Below, piece after piece: positions 18,882 through 27,873 of a stretch of 64,000 bases of DNA. The notes beneath the pieces are model-generated. The model worked only from the letters and a program-made list of their open reading frames with translations, had not been told where the DNA came from and made no database searches. A program made the position numbers and the translations under genes. Where the stretch lies: the NCBI RefSeq assembly GCF_000495915.1, contig NZ_AOFQ01000050.1:42944-106943 (forward strand), written 5' to 3'. Origin of the DNA: Stutzerimonas chloritidismutans AW-1. Lineage in GTDB: Bacteria > Pseudomonadota > Gammaproteobacteria > Pseudomonadales > Pseudomonadaceae. Position 1 is the first letter of the stretch; every line of letters begins with the position of its first letter.

Positions 18882-19289
18882 ATGCCCACCGAACGCCCCT
18901 CCCCCGAACAACGCCAGTTCGCCAGAAATCTTCGAGGCCAACTCACCGATTGCGAGCGTCTGCTGTGGCGCCAGTTGCGCAATCGCGGCTTAGCCGGATT
19001 CAAATTTCGCCGACAGCATCCGTGGCCGCCTTACGTTCTCGACTTCTACTGCGCAGCGTTGCAGCTTGTCGTCGAGCTCGATGGCGGGCAGCACTACGAC
19101 GAAGCTGGCCTGGCGAAAGACCGTTTGCGCACGGCCTATCTGCAGCGTCAGGGGCTGGAAGTTCTTCGCTTCAGCAACCTGGATGTAATGCGGAATCTCG
19201 AAGGTGTCCTGGCGGAAATTTTGCGCTGGATTGAGGCCCGCTCCCCTCACCCCAACCCTCTCCCCAATGGGGAGAGGGAGCTGGATTGA
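18882..19289 (+). CDS. DUF559 endonuclease-domain protein (Vsr-like fold)
   Basis: 135 residues. The order ARNLRGQLTDCERLLWRQLR, GFKFRRQHPWPPYVLDFYC, LQLVVELDGGQH and LRFSNLDVMRNLEGVL matches the DUF559 family of the restriction-endonuclease / very-short-patch-repair superfamily, with likely catalytic residues Asp in VLDFYC and Glu-x-Asp in VELDGG. Biological role is unknown. AAGGAAG precedes the ATG at 18882. The last residues (PHPNPLPNGERE) are encoded by a palindromic genomic repeat that overlaps the gene's 3' end, an oddity shared, as I recall, with DUF559 genes in other bacteria. Confidence 0.82.
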   Translation: MPTERPSPEQRQFARNLRGQLTDCERLLWRQLRNRGLAGFKFRRQHPWPPYVLDFYCAALQLVVELDGGQHYDEAGLAKDRLRTAYLQRQGLEVLRFSNLDVMRNLEGVLAEILRWIEARSPHPNPLPNGERELD

Positions 19290-19541
19290 AGTTACCGAAC
19301 CATCTCATGCCTGGTCCGATACGACTGGGTCATCGCGCAGCTACGCACCAACAAATCCTAATCAGAATGTATCGCTTCACATCACTCCAAGACTTGTTCG
19401 AGTCCGTGCAGCAGATACGTGCAGCAGCTCGGCGATTGGCATCGCACGAATTGAATCGCTGCGCATCGCCTTACACCGATACCGAAACCCCAACTCGGTT
19501 CAGTCCCCTCTCCCCTCCGGGGAGAGGGTTAGGGTGAGGGG
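19243..19541. repeat. Inverted pair of CCCTCTCCCC palindromes
   Basis: The left unit (19243-19278) reads CCCCTCACCCCAACCC followed by the palindrome CTCTCCCC-AAT-GGGGAGAG; the right unit (19506-19541) is the same unit inverted, with loop TCC. The pair encloses about 230 bases with no gene. The left unit overlaps the end of the DUF559 coding region; the right one lies 52 bases past the end of gcd. Confidence 0.8.
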
Positions 19542-19592
19542 CTGGGCGCTATGTCTAGCATCGCAACCAAGAGCCACACCGCGCCGCTTCAC
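19290..19592. other. Gene-free stretch between DUF559 gene and gcd
   Basis: Apart from the right-hand repeat unit I see nothing here: the plus-strand frames crossing it read through the repeats and lack ribosome sites, and no classical T-tailed terminator is visible for gcd, although the repeat hairpin could serve. Confidence 0.5.
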
Positions 19593-21992
19593 CTACTCTT
19601 CAAGCGTCCACGCGATCACCGAATCCCCAATCTTCGTCCCGAACGACCCATGCCCGCCGGCCATCTGCACCACGTACTGCTTGCCGGTCTGCTCGGACAC
19701 GTAGGTCATCGGCGTTGCCTGGCCACCCGCAGGCAGGCGGGCTTTCCACAGTTCTTTACCCGTTTGGAGGTCATAGGCGCGCAGGTAGTAGTCCAGCGTA
19801 CCGCTCATAAAGGCCACTCCACCGGCCGTCACGATCGGTCCGCCCAATGCTGGTGTGCCCACCGGGAAAGGAATGCCCAGCGGCGCACTGTCGCGGCTGG
19901 TGCCGTTCTTGTGCATCCAGACCTTCTTCATGGTGCGCAGGTCGACGGCGGTGACATAGCCCCACGGCGGGCTCTGGCAAGGCAGGCCCAGCACTGATAG
20001 CAGTGGCTTCAGACTCACCATATAGGGCGCACCAAGGTTGGGTTGCAGGCCGGTTTCGCCGCCTCCGGTGCGCTCATTGGGATCGACCTCGCTGCGCTTG
20101 TACACCTTCGAGACGAACGCCAGGTAGTTCGGGGCGCCAAACAGCAACTGCCGACTCGGATCGACCGCCACGGACGGCCAGTTGAAGGTACCGACATTGC
20201 CCGGATAGATCAGCGAGCCCTTCTCCGATGGCGGCGTGAAGTCGCCTTCATAGCGCAGCTTGCGGAACTGGATGCGGCACATCAGCTGATCCAGCGGCGT
20301 GCCGCCCCACATGTCCTTCTCGTACAGCGGCTCCTGCGGCGCATACGTCAGCGCCGAGACCGGCTGAGTGGGCGCGGTGAAGTCACCGTAATCGGTGCCC
20401 TGCGGAACAGGCACCTCGGTCACCGGCACGATGGGCTCACCGGTGCGCCGATCGAGCACATAGAGATCGCCGCGCTTGGTCGCCTGAATGATGGCCGGCA
20501 CCTTGCCTTCGGGCCGGTCGATATCGACCAGCGTCGGCTGGGAGGGCAGGTCGCGGTCCCAAAGGTCATGGTGAACGGTCTGGAATTCCCAGCGGACTTC
20601 GCCGGTCTCCAGGTCCAGCGCAATCAGGGTGTCGGTGAAACGCTCGGCCTGGGCCGATCGATCGATTGCCCACTGATCAGGGGTCTGGTTGCCGGAGGGG
20701 ATGTAGACCAGGCCCAGCGCCTCGTCAGCGGTGGCCACCGTCCAGGAGTTCGGCGTGCTGCGCACGTAGGTTTCACCCGGTGGCAACGGTTCCGTGGCAT
20801 CCGGGTTGCCCGGGTCGAAATTCCAGACCAGGCGGCCAGTTTTCACGTCGTAGGCACGAATCACGCCACCGGGTGAATCCACGGCGCCGTTATCGGTAAC
20901 CGAACCGCCGATGATCACCAGCTTTTCGGTCACCACCGGCGGCGAGGTGGGCAAGTAGACCCCTAGCGCCCCTTCACCCAGGCGCAGCTTCAGGTCGACG
21001 ACACCGGCATTGCCGAAGTCTTCGCAGGGCTTGCCGTCTTCCACGTCGAGCGCGATCAACGTGGCATCGTTGGTCGGCAGGAACAGGCGACGCTCGCAAC
21101 GCGCCGCCGATTGATCCGGCTGGCCGCTGGTCGAACCCGGCGAGGGATAGCGAGTGCCGTCGTGAAACGCCAGGCCGCGGCACGTCATGTGTTGGTAGTA
21201 CTCGGCATCACGGTTGATGCTCGGGTCAAAGCGCCAACGCTCTTCGCCCGTATCGGCATCCAGCGCAATGGCGATGCTGTGGGGGGTACAGATGATCAGG
21301 CTGTTGCCGACCTTAAGCGGGGTGACCTCGTAGGTGAACTCGCCCGGATCGTTCGGCCCCGGAAGATCACCCGTGTGGTATTCCCAGGCTTTCGTCAGCG
21401 TGCCCACGTTCTCGGGCGTGATCAGATCTGCCGTCGAATACCGGTCGCCCTGCTCTGATCCGCCGTAAGACGGCCAATCGCTGTTGGAGCGACCGGCCTG
21501 CCCTTGCGGATCGAGCCCCTGCATCTGCGCGTCGCTGAACTGGCCGTCGATCGAGTGGTAGTCCTGGGTCAACGAGTATCCTGCCATCAACGCTCCGGCC
21601 AGCAGACCGAGCCCGAGCAAGCCACTGGCACCGTCGCGCCAGACCAGCCGGTCGCTCACGTAGCGGTTGACGAAGGGCAGGATCAGCCAGAGGCCGAGGA
21701 TGCACCAGAGGTCGATCCGCGGCGCCAGCTGCCACCAGTCGAAGCTGACTTCGTACAGCGTCCACGCCAGCGTCGCCAGCAGTAGCACCGCGTAGAGCCA
21801 GATCGCGGCGCGGCGTCGAGCGAACAACAGCCCGGCCACGCCCAGCAGTCCGATGCCGGCCAGCAGGTAGTACCAGGAGCCACCCAGCATTGCGAGGTAG
21901 CCGCCACCGACCGCCATCAGCGCTCCCAGTAGCAGAACCACCACGGCGGTCAGGGTGATGCGCATGGGCCGCGGCCCGTAATCGATACTCAT
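19593..21992 (-). CDS. gcd: Membrane-bound PQQ glucose dehydrogenase
   Basis: 799 residues. Five membrane helices occupy about residues 10-140 (for example ITLTAVVVLLLGALMAVGG), then a large periplasmic beta-propeller with PQQ dehydrogenase motifs: DWPSYGGSEQGDRYS, ALDADTGEERWRFDP, WEFQTVHHDLWDRDLPSQP, TKRGDLYVLDRRTGEPI and GGQATPMTY. The enzyme oxidises glucose to gluconolactone in the periplasm and passes electrons to ubiquinone. Length and helix count fit Gcd. The ATG at 21992 has GGAG upstream. It follows the terminator of the fructose operon and is transcribed alone. Confidence 0.93.
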   Translation of the reverse strand: MSIDYGPRPMRITLTAVVVLLLGALMAVGGGYLAMLGGSWYYLLAGIGLLGVAGLLFARRRAAIWLYAVLLLATLAWTLYEVSFDWWQLAPRIDLWCILGLWLILPFVNRYVSDRLVWRDGASGLLGLGLLAGALMAGYSLTQDYHSIDGQFSDAQMQGLDPQGQAGRSNSDWPSYGGSEQGDRYSTADLITPENVGTLTKAWEYHTGDLPGPNDPGEFTYEVTPLKVGNSLIICTPHSIAIALDADTGEERWRFDPSINRDAEYYQHMTCRGLAFHDGTRYPSPGSTSGQPDQSAARCERRLFLPTNDATLIALDVEDGKPCEDFGNAGVVDLKLRLGEGALGVYLPTSPPVVTEKLVIIGGSVTDNGAVDSPGGVIRAYDVKTGRLVWNFDPGNPDATEPLPPGETYVRSTPNSWTVATADEALGLVYIPSGNQTPDQWAIDRSAQAERFTDTLIALDLETGEVRWEFQTVHHDLWDRDLPSQPTLVDIDRPEGKVPAIIQATKRGDLYVLDRRTGEPIVPVTEVPVPQGTDYGDFTAPTQPVSALTYAPQEPLYEKDMWGGTPLDQLMCRIQFRKLRYEGDFTPPSEKGSLIYPGNVGTFNWPSVAVDPSRQLLFGAPNYLAFVSKVYKRSEVDPNERTGGGETGLQPNLGAPYMVSLKPLLSVLGLPCQSPPWGYVTAVDLRTMKKVWMHKNGTSRDSAPLGIPFPVGTPALGGPIVTAGGVAFMSGTLDYYLRAYDLQTGKELWKARLPAGGQATPMTYVSEQTGKQYVVQMAGGHGSFGTKIGDSVIAWTLEE

Positions 21993-22020
21993 GCAACGCT
22001 CTCCAGCCAATTCATCTTCA

Positions 22021-22074
22021 AAACAAAAAGCAAAAAGCTGGCGAAACTTTCTGACACAAAGTCTCGCCAGCTTG
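22021..22074 (-). terminator. Rho-independent terminator of the fruBKA operon
   Basis: Arms AAGCTGGCGA (22036-22045) and TCGCCAGCTT (22065-22074), extended inside by ACTTT / AAAGT, run on the minus strand into the T-rich TTTTTGCTTTTTGTTTT. It lies 48 bases past the fruA stop codon. Confidence 0.85.
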
Positions 22075-22121
22075 TAGTGGATACGATAGGCGGGGCTTTA
22101 GTTCAGCCGTTTTGCGACTGC

Positions 22122-23858
22122 TTACGCCGTCGCCCCGACACTGAGCGGCTGCGTTTCAGGCCGCTTGATTACTGCGTAGATCACCCCGGTTACCAAGCTG
22201 CCGGCGAGGATTGCAGCCAGATACAACAGCGCGTGATTGATGGCGTTGGGGATCAGCATCACGAACAGCCCGCCATGGGGCGCCAGCAGCTTTGCGCCGA
22301 AGGCCATGGACAGCGCGCCGGTCAGCGCACCACCGGCGATGCTGGCCGGAATCACCCGCAACGGGTCTTTCGCAGCGAACGGAATCGCGCCTTCGGAAAT
22401 GAAGCAGCAGCCCAGCACCAGCGCGGCCTTGCCAGCTTCGCGCTCGGTCTGGGCGAACTTGCGCCGGGCGATCAGAGTGGCAATGCCCATGCCGATTGGC
22501 GGCACCATCCCCGCCGCCATGGTGGCGGCCATCGGCGCGTAACTCTGGGACGCGAGTAGCCCGACGGAGAAGGCATAAGCGGCCTTGTTCACCGGTCCGC
22601 CGAGGTCGACGCACATCATGGTGCCGAGCAGCAGACCGAGCAGGATGGCGTTGGAGGTGCCCATGGTGTCGAGGAATTCGGTGAGCCCGGCGAGCATCTT
22701 CGCCACCGGCGTGCCGACCACGTAAATCATCACCAGGCCGGTAACCAGGCTCGCCAGCAACGGAATGATCAGGATCGGCTTGAGCGATTCGATGCTCGCC
22801 GGCAATGGAATCCAGCGGCTCACGGCCTTGGCCGCGTAGCCCGCCACAAAGCCCGCGATGATTCCGCCGATAAAGCCCGCACCGAGCGTGCCGGCCAGCA
22901 GCCCACCGATCATGCCAGGCGCCAGGCCCGGGCGGTCCGCGATGGAATAGGCAATGTAGCCGGCAAGCAGCGGCACCATCAGCTGGAAGGCCGTTTCGCC
23001 ACCGATCTTCATCAGCGCGGCGGCCAGCGTGCCCTCCTCCTTGAACGCCTCGATGCCGAAGACGAACGACAGTGCGATCAAAAGACCGCCCGCCACCACC
23101 ATCGGCAGCATGTAGGACACGCCGGTCAGCAGGTGCTTGTATACGCCAGCCTTCTCGCCCTTCTGTTCACCACTTGCGCTGGCAGCGGCGCCTCCAGCGA
23201 GCACCGCGCCTTCTTCCAGCGCGCGATCCAGGGTCGCATCGGGTTGCTTGAGGGCGACGCCAGTACCGCAGCGAAATACGCGCTTGCCGGCGAAACGGGT
23301 GACATCCACCTCGATGTCCGCAGCCAGCAGCACCACGTCGGCCTCTTCGATGGCCTGGGCTTCGAGCACATTGCGCGCCCCCACCGAGCCGCGGGTTTCA
23401 ACCTGCAGGTCATAACCCTTGCGGATCGCCGCCTGCTGCAGGGCTTCAGCCGCCATGAAAGTGTGTGCCACGCCGGTCGGACAGGCGGTGATGGCCACCA
23501 GCTTGGGCTTGCCGCTGGTATGCGCCGCATCCGCTTCGTCGGCCTGCTGCAGCTCGCTGGCGGTGTCCGCGGCACTGCGCAAGAAGGCTTCCGGGTCAAG
23601 CAGCGCCTCGGATGGCGTGGACTGGGCGACGCGCTTGCCAACGAAGCGCTGCAATGACAACGGCCCGGTTTTCACCACCACCACCAGATCGGCATTGGCG
23701 ATCTGCGCGGGCGTCAGCGGCGAACCGATGGCCTTGGGATCGTGGACTTCCACGGCGGTCGACCAGCCCAGACGATGGGCGGCCGCTTCGAGCAGGCGTG
23801 AAGTCAGCACGCTGGTGACCATTCCGTTGGGGCAGGCCGTGACGATGAGAAGATTCAT
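22122..23858 (-). CDS. fruA: PTS fructose transporter subunit EIIB'BC
   Basis: 578 residues. Two EIIB-like domains come first: B' with Cys9 (VTACPNG) and B with Cys126 (AITACPTGVAHTFMA), the latter being the usual phosphocysteine. The EIIC domain begins about residue 235 (YKHLLTGVSYMLPMVVAGGL) with eight or more helices and the motifs GFIGGIIAGF and GGPVNKAAYAF. It imports fructose while phosphorylating it to fructose-1-phosphate. The ATG at 23858 is preceded by GAGGTGAAGGA. It is the last gene of fruB-fruK-fruA. Confidence 0.95.
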   Translation of the reverse strand: MNLLIVTACPNGMVTSVLTSRLLEAAAHRLGWSTAVEVHDPKAIGSPLTPAQIANADLVVVVKTGPLSLQRFVGKRVAQSTPSEALLDPEAFLRSAADTASELQQADEADAAHTSGKPKLVAITACPTGVAHTFMAAEALQQAAIRKGYDLQVETRGSVGARNVLEAQAIEEADVVLLAADIEVDVTRFAGKRVFRCGTGVALKQPDATLDRALEEGAVLAGGAAASASGEQKGEKAGVYKHLLTGVSYMLPMVVAGGLLIALSFVFGIEAFKEEGTLAAALMKIGGETAFQLMVPLLAGYIAYSIADRPGLAPGMIGGLLAGTLGAGFIGGIIAGFVAGYAAKAVSRWIPLPASIESLKPILIIPLLASLVTGLVMIYVVGTPVAKMLAGLTEFLDTMGTSNAILLGLLLGTMMCVDLGGPVNKAAYAFSVGLLASQSYAPMAATMAAGMVPPIGMGIATLIARRKFAQTEREAGKAALVLGCCFISEGAIPFAAKDPLRVIPASIAGGALTGALSMAFGAKLLAPHGGLFVMLIPNAINHALLYLAAILAGSLVTGVIYAVIKRPETQPLSVGATA

Positions 23859-23878
23859 TCCTTCACCTCTTGTTCGAA

Positions 23879-24817
23879 TTATTGGCTGAGCGACTGCAGG
23901 CGCACCGCAGCTTCAAGCTCCGCAAGTTCAGCCGTGTCGGTGAGGCCGAACCCAACCTGCCCGACCGCCTGCGCGGCGATGGCCGTGGCCTGTGTGAGGG
24001 TGCGCTCTGCCGGCCAGCCTTCCAGCAAACCGTGAAGCATCCCGGCGAGCAGCGAGTCGCCGGCACCGACGGTGCTGACGACCCGAACCCTGGGCGGATT
24101 TGCATGCAGTGCCGCGCCTGATGAAAACCAGCTGACACCGTCAGCGCCCTGCGAAACCACCACATGCTCGATGCCTTCGGTTTGCAGCCGCCGCGCTTCG
24201 GCCAGCAGCGCCGAAGAGCCGGTGAGATCAACGCCACGGGCCTCGGCCAGCTCTTCCTCGTTGGGCTTGATCAACCAGGGCGTGGCGGCCAGCCCGTCAC
24301 GCAACGCGGCACCACTGGTGTCCAGCGCCACCCGCACGCCGAGACTCTTGAGCGTCTGCAAGAGCTGGACGAACCACTGACTGTCGATGCCACGCGGCAA
24401 GCTGCCGGCGACGACCACGAGGTCATGAGCAGGCGCCAGCCGCTGGAGGCGCGTCAGCAGCTCCGTGCAGTGCGCCTCGCTCACCGTCAGCCCTGGGCCG
24501 TTGATGTCGGTGACCTGCCCGTCCGCTTCGGCGAGTTTGATGTTGCTGCGGGTATCGCCCGGCACGCGGACGAATTCGTCGGCAAATCCACGCGCGGCGA
24601 ACAACTGCTCGAAGGCCTGCGGATTGCCCTCGCCGAGAAAGCCGGTGACGGTCAGCTGATGACCGAGATCGGCCAGCACCTGCGCGACGTTGAGCCCCTT
24701 GCCGGCGGCGTGCACCTGCAGGCTTTCGCTGCGATTGACCTGGCCCAGGCGCAGCGCGGGCAGCTGCACGGTCAGGTCCAGGGCCGGGTTAAGGGTGACA
24801 GTGAGAACGCGGGCCAT
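23879..24817 (-). CDS. fruK: 1-phosphofructokinase
   Basis: 312 residues of the PfkB sugar-kinase family: N-terminal TLNPALDLTVQLP, HAAGKGLNVAQVLADLG (substrate binding), GSLPRGI, IKPNEEELAEARG, and the ATP/catalytic motif TVGAGDSLLAGML with the catalytic Asp. It converts fructose-1-phosphate to fructose-1,6-bisphosphate in the cytoplasm. Its ATG overlaps the TGA of fruB (ATGA), and fruA starts 20 bases after it, so the three genes are one operon. Confidence 0.95.
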   Translation of the reverse strand: MARVLTVTLNPALDLTVQLPALRLGQVNRSESLQVHAAGKGLNVAQVLADLGHQLTVTGFLGEGNPQAFEQLFAARGFADEFVRVPGDTRSNIKLAEADGQVTDINGPGLTVSEAHCTELLTRLQRLAPAHDLVVVAGSLPRGIDSQWFVQLLQTLKSLGVRVALDTSGAALRDGLAATPWLIKPNEEELAEARGVDLTGSSALLAEARRLQTEGIEHVVVSQGADGVSWFSSGAALHANPPRVRVVSTVGAGDSLLAGMLHGLLEGWPAERTLTQATAIAAQAVGQVGFGLTDTAELAELEAAVRLQSLSQ

Positions 24818-27693
24818 CAGCAGTGCTCCCCGACGAAGGCGCGAACTTCATGGGCGCCAGGCAACATCAGGGCTTGCTGAGCCAACCTCTGGCACGCGGC
24901 GAGATCCAGTTCGCGAACGCGCGCCTTCACCAAGGCAATGCTGCGCGCCGACACGCTCAGCTCATCCACGCCCAGGCCCACCAGCATCGGCACCGCCAGC
25001 GCATCGGCAGCCAGCTCACCACAGACGCCGACCCACTTGCCGTGGGCATGGGCGGCCTCGACCGTCATGCCGATCAGGCGCAAAACCGCCGGATGCAAGC
25101 CGTCGGCCTGGCCGGAGAGCGTCGGATGGCCGCGATCGATGGCCAGGGTGTACTGGGTCAGGTCGTTGGTGCCGATACTGAAGAAGTCGACTTCCTGCGC
25201 CAGCACCGGCGCGATCAAAGCTGCTGAGGGGATCTCGATCATGATGCCGACCTGCAGGTCAGCTACCGGCAGCTCAACGCGCAGGCGGTCGACCATGGCT
25301 TTGGCGGTGCGCCACTCGTCAATATTGCCGACCATGGGGAACATGATCCGCAACGGGCGGCCATCGGCCGAAGCGAGCAAGGCACGCAGCTGGGTTTCAA
25401 GGATGTCCGGGCGTTGCAAACTCAGGCGAATGCCACGCACGCCGAGGAAGGGGTTTTCCTCGGCGGGCATCGGCCAGTACGGCAGCGGCTTGTCCCCGCC
25501 GACATCCAGCGTACGTACCACCAGCGGACGCCCTTCTAGGGCTTCCAGCACGCGGCGGTACTCGGCCTCCTGGGTTGCCTGGTCCGGCGCCTGGGAATGG
25601 TTCATGAACACCAGTTCGGTACGCAGCAGGCCGATGCCTTCGGCGCCCATCGCCACCGCTTCCGGGGTTTCGCCAGCAGCGCCGATGTTGGCAGCGATCT
25701 CTACCGGATGGCCGTCACGGGTGATGGCCGGCTCAAGGCGACGCTCGTTTACCAGGCGCTTGCGCTCCTCGCGGGTGGCGCGCTCGTTGCGGGCCTGCTC
25801 CAGCTGCGCATCGGTCGGGGCGACCAGCAGTTCACCGCGCTCGCCGTCTAGCAGCAACAGTGTGTTTGGGGCCAGCCCGAGCACCCCCGGCCCTGCACCG
25901 ACGATGGCTGGAATACCCAGGGCGCGGGCGATGATGGCGCTGTGGGACGTCGCACCGCCGCCAGCGGTAAGAATGCCTGCGACGCGCTGGGCGTTGAGCG
26001 TGGCGACGTCCGAAGGCACCACTTCGTCCATCACCAGGATGTAGGGCTCGTCTGGGGCCTGATCGGCTTCCACACCAGTCAGGCAGGCCAGCACACGGCG
26101 ACCCACGTCACGCAAGTCGGCGGCCCGCTCGGCCAGCAGCTTGTCGTGCAAGGCCTCCTGCTGTTGCGCCGCAATTTCGATTTCCTCCATCCAGGCGGCC
26201 TCGGCACTCAAACCTTTTTGCAGGCGCGCCTGGACTTCCTCGCGCAGCGCCGGGTCGCGCAGCATGGCCTGATGGGTGGTAAAGATGTCGCGGATGCTGG
26301 CGACCTGACTCTCATCGATCAGCGTGCCGATCTCCGCATGGACCTTGCCCAGCGCCGCATCCAGCCGCTGTAGTTCGATCACCGGAGACTCGCCGCGCTT
26401 GGGGTAGTCGATCACCTGCGGCTTGCGTACCAGGACCGGACCGATGGCGATGCCGGGCGCGGCGGCGATGCCGATGACCTGCTCGCCGGCCCGCAAGACG
26501 GGCACGTCCTGGGCTGCCTCATTCAGTTGCACGGCCCGCGGCTCCGCCGGCGCCCCGCCGGCCGGCAGCGGCTCGATTTCCTCGCCCAGCCCTTCTTCCA
26601 CCGCGCGGACCAGCGCCGGCAACGCATCGTCGGCGATCGAGGGCTCGGCGATGAACTCCAGCACCTGGCCGCGATGCGAGCCCATCGCCAGCAGCTTGCT
26701 CAGGCTCTTGGCCGAAACGCCCGCGCTCTGGCTACCAGCCAGACGCACTCGAATCTCGCCGGCGAAGGCCTGTGCGACCTCGGTCAGCACCTTTGCCGGG
26801 CGGGCATGCAAGCCATGGGCGTTAGCCAGTGGCACCTGGGCACTCGGCCAGTCTGCCGGCACTTCGCCGCCCAGGGCTTCGAGCACTGTGCGACTGGACG
26901 TTGCCTGACTCAGCTCCTGCCCGCGGCCTTCGATCAGCAGGTTGCACAGGCGCTCGAGCATCGCCTGATGCGCTTCGCCCAGGCTGGCCAGCACGAAAAG
27001 ACCGTTGAGGGGCTGGCCTTGGTGTTCAAGATTCGACGCCGGCGTAACGAACGCCAGTCCAGGGCGCTGCACCGATTGCTCGCTGCTCAGCCACCAGAGG
27101 CCATCACCCAGCGGCAACGCCTGGCCAAGCGGCAGGCTGGCATTGAAGCCTGGCTCCACGCACTGCGCGCGCTTGAGCAACTTGACGCCCTGCCAGGCCA
27201 GCTCGTCGAAATCATCCGCAGCGACACCCAGCGAGACCAGCTCGCCATCCAGCGCCAGCGCCTGTGGCGCACCCTGCAGCAGGTCGATGATGGCTTCGGG
27301 GCTTTCGGCTTTCTGCAGCGCCTCGCTCAGATCGCCTTCACCCAATGCTCGGGTCAGCAGCTGTAGCAGGCGCAGGTGTTCGTCGGAACGCGCAGCGATA
27401 CCGATGGCCAGATACACCAGCTGGCCGCTGCCCCAGTCGACGCCGGCCGGAAAATGCAGCAGCCGCACGCCAGTGGTGAACACCTGATCGCGGGTTTCCG
27501 GCGTGCCATGGGGAATCGCAAGGCCCTGACCGAGAAAGGTCGAGCCCTGCGCTTCACGCGCACGCAGCCCGTCCAGATAACCCGGCGCGACCAGCCCGTC
27601 GGCGACCAGAACTTCACCCAGCAGAGCCAGCGCCGCTGGCTTGTCCGCCGCGGCCTGATGCATGTGGATGTGTTGTGCATTCAACTCAAGCAT
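24817..27693 (-). CDS. fruB: PTS fructose multiphosphoryl protein EIIA-HPr-EI
   Basis: 958 residues in one chain. EIIA-Fru covers about 1-145 with His62 in AIPHGTPE; a linker domain runs to about 270; HPr covers about 285-370 with His296 in NAHGLHARPA; enzyme I runs from about 400 with His584 in GGGATSHSAI and the PEP-binding part IGLLRTELVFMNHSQAP, GTNDLTQYTLAIDR and VGVCGELAAD. It carries phosphate from PEP to FruA. The ATG at 27693 follows AGGAG. This fused form is the pseudomonad type. A Cra operator lies about 90 bases upstream. Confidence 0.95.
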   Translation of the reverse strand: MLELNAQHIHMHQAAADKPAALALLGEVLVADGLVAPGYLDGLRAREAQGSTFLGQGLAIPHGTPETRDQVFTTGVRLLHFPAGVDWGSGQLVYLAIGIAARSDEHLRLLQLLTRALGEGDLSEALQKAESPEAIIDLLQGAPQALALDGELVSLGVAADDFDELAWQGVKLLKRAQCVEPGFNASLPLGQALPLGDGLWWLSSEQSVQRPGLAFVTPASNLEHQGQPLNGLFVLASLGEAHQAMLERLCNLLIEGRGQELSQATSSRTVLEALGGEVPADWPSAQVPLANAHGLHARPAKVLTEVAQAFAGEIRVRLAGSQSAGVSAKSLSKLLAMGSHRGQVLEFIAEPSIADDALPALVRAVEEGLGEEIEPLPAGGAPAEPRAVQLNEAAQDVPVLRAGEQVIGIAAAPGIAIGPVLVRKPQVIDYPKRGESPVIELQRLDAALGKVHAEIGTLIDESQVASIRDIFTTHQAMLRDPALREEVQARLQKGLSAEAAWMEEIEIAAQQQEALHDKLLAERAADLRDVGRRVLACLTGVEADQAPDEPYILVMDEVVPSDVATLNAQRVAGILTAGGGATSHSAIIARALGIPAIVGAGPGVLGLAPNTLLLLDGERGELLVAPTDAQLEQARNERATREERKRLVNERRLEPAITRDGHPVEIAANIGAAGETPEAVAMGAEGIGLLRTELVFMNHSQAPDQATQEAEYRRVLEALEGRPLVVRTLDVGGDKPLPYWPMPAEENPFLGVRGIRLSLQRPDILETQLRALLASADGRPLRIMFPMVGNIDEWRTAKAMVDRLRVELPVADLQVGIMIEIPSAALIAPVLAQEVDFFSIGTNDLTQYTLAIDRGHPTLSGQADGLHPAVLRLIGMTVEAAHAHGKWVGVCGELAADALAVPMLVGLGVDELSVSARSIALVKARVRELDLAACQRLAQQALMLPGAHEVRAFVGEHC

Positions 27694-27784
27694 GGAGAAC
27701 TCCTGCGGGGCTCGCGATTGTTGTGGCCGACGGTCGCGCCGGCTTTGCCCGAATCCTGGGCTGGCGCTTCAGACCGAAGCAGTG

Positions 27785-27798
27785 CTGAAACGTTTCAC
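27785..27798. promoter_or_regulatory. Cra/FruR operator
   Basis: CTGAAACGTTTCAC holds the palindrome TGAAACGTTTCA, one base from the TTAAACGTTTCA reported for Pseudomonas putida Cra. It lies in the 180-base gap between divergent fruB and fruR, where Cra would repress fruBKA until fructose-1-phosphate releases it. Confidence 0.8.
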
Positions 27799-27873
27799 CT
27801 AAGGCTGGCACATTACGCAATATTGGGTAATTCTAGAAGCCCGAGTTCATACCACCCGTCTCAGGACCCTCTG

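Noticed and set aside
19204..19704. 166-codon frame across the repeat pair after the DUF559 gene
   Set aside because: It reads the palindromic repeats and the antisense of gcd; no ribosome site.
27804..27817. Sigma-54-like sequence TGGCACATTACGCA upstream of fruR
   Set aside because: GG and GC elements are separated by 8 bases instead of the required 10.
27376..27873. N-terminal extension of fruR by 166 codons
   Set aside because: Runs antisense through fruB and its promoter, contains the Cra operator, and lacks LacI-family similarity; the TTG at 27874 is better.
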